A DNA stretch of 10,642 bases. Origin: JACKGW01 sp964586025 (lineage in GTDB: Bacteria > Planctomycetota > PLA2 > JAEUHO01). The stretch is taken from assembly GCA_964586025.1 (NCBI GenBank), contig CAZPGF010000098.1:1-10642 (forward strand). Reading direction: 5' to 3'. A program made the translations under genes and the position numbers. Under the pieces are notes generated by a model. The model was not told the DNA's origin, did no database searches, and saw only the letters and a list, made by a program, of their open reading frames with translations. Positions 5,106-10,642 of the stretch are shown piece after piece (position 1 is the stretch's first letter; each line of letters starts with the position of its first letter).

Positions 5106-8100
5106 ATGTTCCGACCTCGCAAACCCCTGAACGGCGGCCCTCACCGGCCGGTCGCACCCCGTCCGTCCGGACGAGGGGCCCTGCCCAGCCTCTGGCCGGT
5201 CGTCGTCGGCTGCGTGCTCTTGGCGGCCCTCTGCGTCCACTTCGTGGGGCTGGTCGGCGCACGTCAGGATCGTGTCGCGCAGACCGCCGTCTGGTGGCGC
5301 GATGCCCGCCAGCAGCGGGACATGATGAACGACCTCGTCGCCTGGACCCAGGTTGGCGGCGACCTTCCCGCCCTTCTCTCGAGGCACCGCGCGCGCGACC
5401 TGCGGGTGCTGCGCGACCCTCCCCTCCTCGAGCGGGCGCCGCTGATCTACGCGGCGCACCGCGAGCTGATGGAGCGGTGGCGCGTGCGCGGCCGCGCGCT
5501 GGCCGACGACCTCGCCCTCGTGCTGGACCCCCCGAGGAGCGCGGCGCCCTCGCGCGACGCGTTGCTCGCACGCATCGCCGCGCACGCCGGCGACCTCGCG
5601 GAGGTGCTGAACGAGGCCCAGCAGGCCTCGGCGATGCTCGTCACGCAGCGCGCGGAGGAACTCGCCCAGGGCCGCATCCTGCTCGACGGCATCGGCCTGA
5701 TCGCCGTGCTCTCGACGGCTCTCTTCGGCCTGCTGCTGCTTCGGGCGCGCTCGCAGCGGCGTGCGCTCGACGCATCGACGCAGGCGTTGAGCGCGTTCGA
5801 GGAACGCTACCAGCAGATGTTCGAGCAGATCAACGTGCCAAAGCTGCTCGTCGATCCGGTCGTGGGCCACATCGTCGATGCGAACCGGGCCGCGTGCGCG
5901 TTCTACGGCGGCAGTCTGGACGACCTGCGCAGCCTGCACGTGACCGAACTCTACGCCCAGGCCAACGCGGCGCGCGGCTCGCTGCTCTCCCTTCCGAGCC
6001 ATGCCGAGGCGTCGACCGCGCTCGCCCAGCACCGCCTGCTCTCCGGTGAGACGCGCGACGTCGAGGTGCAGTCCGCACCGATCCGCGTCGGCTCGCGGAC
6101 GCTCATCTACAGCATCGTGCGCGACGTGACCGAACGGCAGCGTTCCGAGGTGGCGTTGCGCGAGAGCGAGGCGCGATTCCGTACGCTCGCTGAGAACGTG
6201 CCCGGGGTCACCTACCTCTGCCGCAACGACGGTGATCGCTTCTCGATGCTGTACCTGAACCGGCAGGTCGTGACGCTGACCGGCATCGATGCGGCCGACT
6301 TCCTCGCCGAACGCGCGTGGATCCACAGCCTGTATCACCCCGACGACGCGGACGCGGTCGTCGGCGAGATCGAGTCGGCGCTGCGCGAGCGCCGCCCCTA
6401 CTTCGTGGGGTACCGCCTGCGCCATCTCGACGGCGCCTATCGCTGGGTCGAGGAGCACGGGCAGGGGGTCTACGACGAGCAGGGCGCGCTGCGCTACCTC
6501 CAGGGCTCGTTGTTCGACGTGACCGGGCGGCGTCGCACGAAGGAGGCGCTCGCGGCCGAGAAGGACCGCCTCGGCGTGACGCTGCGCTCGATCGCCGACG
6601 GGGTGGTCAGCACGAACACGCAGGGCTTCGTCGAGATGATCAACGAGGCGGCCGAGCGACTGCTCGGCGTCTGCGCCCGCGACGTGGTCGGGCGGCCGCT
6701 TTCGTCCAACTGGCCCGCGGTCGAGGAGGCCGGCAAGCCGCCCCCCGAGCCGCCGATCCACCGCTGGCTCGCCGCCGAGAGCGGCTCCTCCGACACGGTG
6801 ATGGTCACGTTCCGGCGCCCGGATGCGTCGCCGGCGTCGGTTCAGGTCACCGGCGCGCCGATCCGGAGTCTCGAAGGCAAAACGGTCGGTGCGGTCGTGA
6901 TCCTTCGTGACGTCACCGAACAGCAGCGGCGCGAGGAGGAGATGCAGCGGGCCGCGAAGCTCGAATCGGTCGGCGTGCTGGCGGGCGGCATCGCCCACGA
7001 CTTCAACAACATCCTCGCCGGCGTCATCGGAAACCTGTCCCTCGCGCGCATGGACATCGATCCCGAGAGCGAGGCCGCGTACAGCCTGAAGCAGGCACAG
7101 GACGCATCGGTGCGTGCGCAGAACCTCACGCGGCAGCTGCTCACGTTCGCAAAGGGCGGCGCACCGTTGAAGCGCCTGACGCGCCTCAACAGCCTGATCC
7201 ACGACACCGTCGCGTTTGCGCTGCGCGGCTCCAACGTCCGGTGCGAACCGGTCGTCGCAGACGACCTCTCCGCCGCCGAGGTGGACGACGGCCAGATCAA
7301 CCAGGTGCTGCACAACCTGGTCCTGAACGCCGTCCAGGCCATGCCGGGAGGCGGCGTGCTCGCCGTCGAGGCGCGTGACGTCGATCTCGGCGCAGAGAGC
7401 GGCCTGCCGGTGGCGCCGGGACGGTACATCGAGATCGTCGTCACCGACGAGGGGTGCGGCATCCCCGAGGACGCGCTGCGCCGGATCTTCGACCCCTACT
7501 TCACGACCAAGCGCGAAGGGACGGGGCTCGGGCTGGCGACGAGTTACTCGATCGTCCGCCGTCACGGCGGGTGCATCGCCGTCACGTCGACGGTCGGCGT
7601 CGGAACGACGTTCGCGGTCTACCTGCCGGCTTCCCAGACGGCCGTCGCGGAACTCCCGCACCAAGAGGAGCCCGGCGCCGTGCCGCTCGCACGCGGCGCA
7701 CGAGTCCTGCTGATGGACGACGAGGCCACCGTGCGCGACGTCGGCGGACGGATGCTTCGAACGCTCGGACTCGAACCGGCATTCGCGCTGAACGGTCAGG
7801 AGGCGATCGACCAGTACGTCGCCGCGTCGCGCAGCGGACATCCGTTCGACCTCGTGATCATGGACCTGACGGTTCCCGGCGAGATGGGGGGCCGTGAGGC
7901 GACCGAACGGCTGCTGCTGCTCGACCCGAAGGCACGCATCGTCGTCTCGAGCGGTTACTCCAACGATCCCGTGATGGCGGACCCAGCCCGCTATGGATTC
8001 ACCGGGATCCTTCGCAAGCCGTACACCAAGGACGAGCTGCATCAGGTGGTCGCAGAACAGCTCGCGTCGCGCCAGCCGGCGGCGACGGGCAACTCGGGGG

Positions 8101-8132
8101 GAAACACTGCATGGACCGCACGAATCGGCTAA
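5106..8132 (+). CDS. Membrane-bound hybrid histidine kinase with PAS domains and C-terminal receiver
   Basis: This 1008-residue sensor kinase autophosphorylates on His and passes the phosphate to its own receiver. Order of parts: membrane segment 1 at about 29-50 (WPVVVGCVLLAALCVHFVGL); an extracytoplasmic helical sensor at 52-190; membrane segment 2 at about 191-213. Three PAS-type domains follow: about 231-345 (ending IVRDVTERQ), 351-475 (PAS_3-like, with YRWVEEHG and LFDVTGRRR) and 485-606. HisKA has GGIAHDFNNIL with phospho-acceptor His631. HATPase_c has the N box NLVLNAVQAMP (737-747), DEGCGIP (781-787), IFDPYFTTK (794-802) and GTGLGL (805-810). The receiver has DD871-872, phospho-acceptor Asp920 in MDLTVPGEMGG, Ser948/949 and Lys971. 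All key residues are present. ATG 5106 was chosen; a GTG at 5076 is the alternative, and neither has a strong ribosome site. The downstream kinase gene starts 22 nt before this stop. Confidence 0.96.
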   Translation: MFRPRKPLNGGPHRPVAPRPSGRGALPSLWPVVVGCVLLAALCVHFVGLVGARQDRVAQTAVWWRDARQQRDMMNDLVAWTQVGGDLPALLSRHRARDLRVLRDPPLLERAPLIYAAHRELMERWRVRGRALADDLALVLDPPRSAAPSRDALLARIAAHAGDLAEVLNEAQQASAMLVTQRAEELAQGRILLDGIGLIAVLSTALFGLLLLRARSQRRALDASTQALSAFEERYQQMFEQINVPKLLVDPVVGHIVDANRAACAFYGGSLDDLRSLHVTELYAQANAARGSLLSLPSHAEASTALAQHRLLSGETRDVEVQSAPIRVGSRTLIYSIVRDVTERQRSEVALRESEARFRTLAENVPGVTYLCRNDGDRFSMLYLNRQVVTLTGIDAADFLAERAWIHSLYHPDDADAVVGEIESALRERRPYFVGYRLRHLDGAYRWVEEHGQGVYDEQGALRYLQGSLFDVTGRRRTKEALAAEKDRLGVTLRSIADGVVSTNTQGFVEMINEAAERLLGVCARDVVGRPLSSNWPAVEEAGKPPPEPPIHRWLAAESGSSDTVMVTFRRPDASPASVQVTGAPIRSLEGKTVGAVVILRDVTEQQRREEEMQRAAKLESVGVLAGGIAHDFNNILAGVIGNLSLARMDIDPESEAAYSLKQAQDASVRAQNLTRQLLTFAKGGAPLKRLTRLNSLIHDTVAFALRGSNVRCEPVVADDLSAAEVDDGQINQVLHNLVLNAVQAMPGGGVLAVEARDVDLGAESGLPVAPGRYIEIVVTDEGCGIPEDALRRIFDPYFTTKREGTGLGLATSYSIVRRHGGCIAVTSTVGVGTTFAVYLPASQTAVAELPHQEEPGAVPLARGARVLLMDDEATVRDVGGRMLRTLGLEPAFALNGQEAIDQYVAASRSGHPFDLVIMDLTVPGEMGGREATERLLLLDPKARIVVSSGYSNDPVMADPARYGFTGILRKPYTKDELHQVVAEQLASRQPAATGNSGGNTAWTARIG
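6969..7018 (+). repeat. Near-identical direct repeat, copy 1 (HisKA phospho-acceptor region)
   Basis: These 50 bases match 9896-9945 at 49 of 50 positions; the single difference (6995 C, 9922 G) is a synonymous Ala codon change. They encode VGVLAGGIAHDFNNIL around the phospho-acceptor His631. The match reflects duplication of the kinase gene and makes the pair a possible site of recombination or gene conversion. Confidence 0.9.
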
Positions 8133-10642
8133 ATCTCTGCGCGCTGGGCGGTCGAGCCCTGCTCGCCGCGAAGGCCCTCGTGGCACTCGCTGTGATCGGC
8201 GTGATCGTCCATCTCGTCATTCGCCAGTCGCGCGCGTCGTCGGAGTTCGAGTCGGCGTGGGAGTGGGCCGAGGCGTTCGGCTCGCACACCGCCGCGCTCG
8301 AGACCGGTATCCAGCGCTGGACCACAACCCGTGCCGGGCGTGACGCCGAGGAGATCGGTCGTCGTGCGGAGGCGTCCGAACTCCGCCGCACCAGTCCGCT
8401 GAACGTCGTCTGGTACCAGGAGCGCATGCAGCACTGGGAGAACGGCATCGCGGGCGCGCAGCGGGCCTTGCGATCGGCGCTCGAGGGCGGCCCGAGCGGA
8501 GTCGAGGAGGCCGAGGCGGCGCTGCGTGAGTTGCGACTCGCCCTGGCGTCCGTGCGCTTCGGCGCGAGCGAGATCGTGGGCACGCGAGCCGACCGCCTCG
8601 CTTCGGCGATCGGCGCCGCGCAGTGGCTCGCCGTCGCGTTGCTCGTAGCCCTCGGCGGCAGCGTGATCGTCCTGCGACGCCGGCGTCGGATCCCGGGCGA
8701 CCTCATCACGGCGCGCTCGACGACACTCTCCTCGATGCTGGGGAGCCTCGAACGGGTGCTCTCGCAACTGCCGACTCCGGCGCTCCTCCTCGAGCCGGCG
8801 ACCGGCCGCGTGAAACTCGCCAACTCGGAGGCGCTGCGGCTCCTCGGACTCTCGCGGACCGATCTCGTCGGACAACCGTTCGCGCACGCCCTGGCTCCGA
8901 CCGGTGCGGGATCGCCCGGCCCCTTCCACGCCTCGGACGACGAGGCCGCGAGCGCCCTGGTCGCCCTGCGCTCCACCGGCGCGCCAGATCCGCGTCTGCT
9001 CGTCCACACCGCTCCCGTCCGCGCCGACGGGCGTTCCTGGCTGTGGACGCGACTGGAGCCGATCACGCCGGGCGCCGCCCATCAGGTCGCGCAGGAGTCG
9101 CGGTCCCACTTCCGACTGCTCGCCGAGTCGATTCCCGGTGCGACGTTCCTGCTGACGCGCCGCGCGGACGCGTGGAGCGTTTCGTTCATGGGGCCCGGCG
9201 TGCGCGCGCTGACCGGACTCGATCCGCAGGTGTTCACCCTCGGCCGTCGCGAACTCGACGAGCGCATCCACGAGTTCGATCGTCCGCACGTCATCCACGA
9301 GATCGAAGCGGCAGTTGCCGAAGGGCGCTCCTACTTCGTCGCGTACCGCCTCCAGCACCTCGACGGATCCGAGCGCTGGATCGAGGAGCATGGACAGGCC
9401 GTTCGCGACGAGCGAGGCGTCGTGCGTCACCTCCAGGGGACGTTGTTCGACGTCACGAAGCGTCGCGAGAGCGAGGCCGCGCTGCGTGCCGAGCGCGAGC
9501 GACAGGCGATCATGCTGCGCAGCATCGCCGACGCGGTGGTCGGTTTGGATGCCGGCGGAGCCGTGCAGCAGCTGAACGCCGCCGCGGTGCGGCTGTTCGG
9601 GGTGACCGAGGCGGAGGCGCGCGGACGCCCGCTGGAGTCCGTCGTCGCGATCGCGCCCGTGAACGGCAGCCGCGCCGACTTCTCGCTGGCATCGCACCTG
9701 CGCACCGCTCCGCGCGGGCGAAGCGTCGCCATGTCGCTGACGTCACCCGAGCGCGGCGCGCGCCACCTCGAGGTCGTCGGCGCTCCGCTCTACGACGCCC
9801 GCGGCGACTACCAGGGCGTCGTCGCCGTGCTGCGCGACGTCACCGACCACATGCGTCGCGAGGAGGAGCTGCTGCGCGCGGCCAAGCTGGAGTCCGTCGG
9901 CGTGCTGGCGGGCGGCATCGCGCACGACTTCAACAACATCCTCGCGGGGATCATCGGCAACCTGTCGCTCGCGCGAATGGACGTCGATGCGGCATCGGAC
10001 ACGGGGTACAGCCTCCAGCAGGCGCTGGACGCCGCGGTGCGCGCCCAGGATCTGACGCGCCAGTTGCTGACCTTCGCCAAGGGCGGCGCGCCGATGCGGC
10101 GCCCCGTCGTGTTGACGAAGGGGCTGCTCGAGACGGTGTCGTTCGCGTTGCGTGGATCGAACGCCCGCTGCGCGCCGCAGATCGACGCGGATCTCGCGGC
10201 GGTCGAGGTCGATCAGGGACAGATCCTGCAGGTCGTCCAGAACCTCGTCATCAACGCGACGCAGGCGATGCCGGAGGGCGGCGCATTGAGCGTGAGTGCG
10301 CGAACCATCGACATCGGCCCCGACGACCCGATCCCGCTCGACGCCGGGCGCTTCGTCGAGATCGTCGTCGCCGACGAGGGCTGCGGCATCCCTCCCGAGT
10401 CGCTGCAGCGGATCTTCGATCCGTACTTCACGACCAAAGCCGAAGGGACCGGACTCGGCCTCGCGACGAGCTACTCGATCGTTCGCCGGCACGGCGGGAC
10501 GATCCTCGTCGAGAGCACGCCGGGACGGGGGAGCACGTTCCGCGTGTACCTTCCGACCTGCGCGAGTCCGCTGCCGCAGCCGGAGGACGCCCTCGACCGC
10601 CTGAAGCGCGCGCGCCAGGGAACCGGGCGCCTCCTCGTCGTC
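8111..10642 (+). CDS. Second tandem hybrid histidine kinase (3' end outside window)
   Basis: The frame is open from ATG 8111 to the right edge: 844 codons with no stop. A G-rich site (GGGGGGAAA) lies about 6-14 nt upstream, inside the end of the first kinase gene, and the two overlap by 22 nt. Membrane segments are at about 18-37 (KALVALAVIGVIVHLVI) and 169-188, with a helical extracytoplasmic sensor between them unrelated by eye to that of the first kinase. A degenerate PAS domain (about 210-320) is followed by a PAS_3-like domain (330-450, with ERWIEEHG and LFDVTKRRE), a third PAS (462-580), HisKA with phospho-acceptor His605 in GGIAHDFNNIL, and HATPase_c with N box NLVINATQAMP (711-721), DEGCGIP (755-761), IFDPYFTTK (768-776) and GTGLGL (779-784). 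The last residues, GTGRLLVV, look like the first strand of a receiver domain, so it is probably a hybrid kinase like its neighbour. From the second PAS onward it is a close paralogue of that protein. Confidence 0.95.
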   Translation, partial: MDRTNRLNLCALGGRALLAAKALVALAVIGVIVHLVIRQSRASSEFESAWEWAEAFGSHTAALETGIQRWTTTRAGRDAEEIGRRAEASELRRTSPLNVVWYQERMQHWENGIAGAQRALRSALEGGPSGVEEAEAALRELRLALASVRFGASEIVGTRADRLASAIGAAQWLAVALLVALGGSVIVLRRRRRIPGDLITARSTTLSSMLGSLERVLSQLPTPALLLEPATGRVKLANSEALRLLGLSRTDLVGQPFAHALAPTGAGSPGPFHASDDEAASALVALRSTGAPDPRLLVHTAPVRADGRSWLWTRLEPITPGAAHQVAQESRSHFRLLAESIPGATFLLTRRADAWSVSFMGPGVRALTGLDPQVFTLGRRELDERIHEFDRPHVIHEIEAAVAEGRSYFVAYRLQHLDGSERWIEEHGQAVRDERGVVRHLQGTLFDVTKRRESEAALRAERERQAIMLRSIADAVVGLDAGGAVQQLNAAAVRLFGVTEAEARGRPLESVVAIAPVNGSRADFSLASHLRTAPRGRSVAMSLTSPERGARHLEVVGAPLYDARGDYQGVVAVLRDVTDHMRREEELLRAAKLESVGVLAGGIAHDFNNILAGIIGNLSLARMDVDAASDTGYSLQQALDAAVRAQDLTRQLLTFAKGGAPMRRPVVLTKGLLETVSFALRGSNARCAPQIDADLAAVEVDQGQILQVVQNLVINATQAMPEGGALSVSARTIDIGPDDPIPLDAGRFVEIVVADEGCGIPPESLQRIFDPYFTTKAEGTGLGLATSYSIVRRHGGTILVESTPGRGSTFRVYLPTCASPLPQPEDALDRLKRARQGTGRLLVV
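9896..9945 (+). repeat. Near-identical direct repeat, copy 2 (HisKA phospho-acceptor region)
   Basis: This is the partner of 6969-7018, 2,927 bases downstream, lying in the same protein segment around His605 of the second kinase. Confidence 0.9.

Noticed and set aside
3816..8186. A minus-strand frame of 1,456 codons spanning both the His-rich protein and the complement of the first kinase.
   Set aside because: Only the part from 4892 down reads like a protein with a ribosome site and signal peptide. The rest is the antisense of the kinase, held open by high GC, and its residues follow the complement of conserved kinase codons.
1..10642. CRISPR arrays, tRNA or rRNA genes.
   Set aside because: No regularly spaced repeats and no tRNA or rRNA-like conserved segments were seen on either strand.

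Overview
The window is 10.6 kb of very GC-rich bacterial DNA; one sampled line (5581-5640) is 75% G+C. It reads as a chromosomal segment of a Gram-negative-type bacterium: a secreted protein with a cleavable signal peptide, two large membrane-bound hybrid histidine kinases, and tightly packed operons. The phylum cannot be fixed from the sequence. Planctomycetota, a deltaproteobacterial group or a similar high-GC lineage would all fit, and I hold none of them firmly.

Layout. (1) 1-390 (+): the C-terminal end of an IS66-family transposase, entering from the left edge. (2) 391-1083: a stretch of visibly lower GC (line 601-660 is 58%) holding a minus-strand pair. The first gene is a 94-codon fragment resembling the C-terminal toxin domain of polymorphic (Rhs/CDI-type) toxins. 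The second, joined to it by a TGATG overlap, is an 85-residue CPCC-type cysteine-rich protein in the position of an immunity gene. A strong imperfect hairpin (1046-1083) lies where the toxin reading frame is cut. (3) 1299-3702 (-): three translationally coupled genes, each overlapping the next by 4 nt: a family 2 glycosyltransferase, a 2-oxoglutarate/Fe(II) dioxygenase of the PF10014 type, and an ATP-grasp enzyme. (4) 3816-4892 (-): a secreted, His-rich protein with a TPR-like helical region. It may head the same transcript as the three-gene set. (5) 4893-5105: a divergent intergenic region with four copies of the hexamer GGTGCC/GGCACC. (6) 5106-10642 (+): two tandem paralogous hybrid histidine kinases that overlap by 22 nt. 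Each has two membrane segments, three PAS-type domains, HisKA and HATPase_c. The first ends in a receiver domain; the second runs off the right edge just as its receiver domain appears to begin.

How the parts may work together. The two kinases probably form one sensory unit that takes different inputs through unrelated N-terminal sensor regions and signals through nearly identical transmitter cores; no DNA-binding response regulator is in the window. The dioxygenase, ATP-grasp and glycosyltransferase trio is the best candidate here for an undescribed small biosynthetic pathway, for example hydroxylation of an amino acid or similar small molecule, its ATP-dependent ligation, and attachment to or of a sugar. 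That pathway is inference. The toxin/immunity pair next to the IS66 end looks like an acquired or displaced module.
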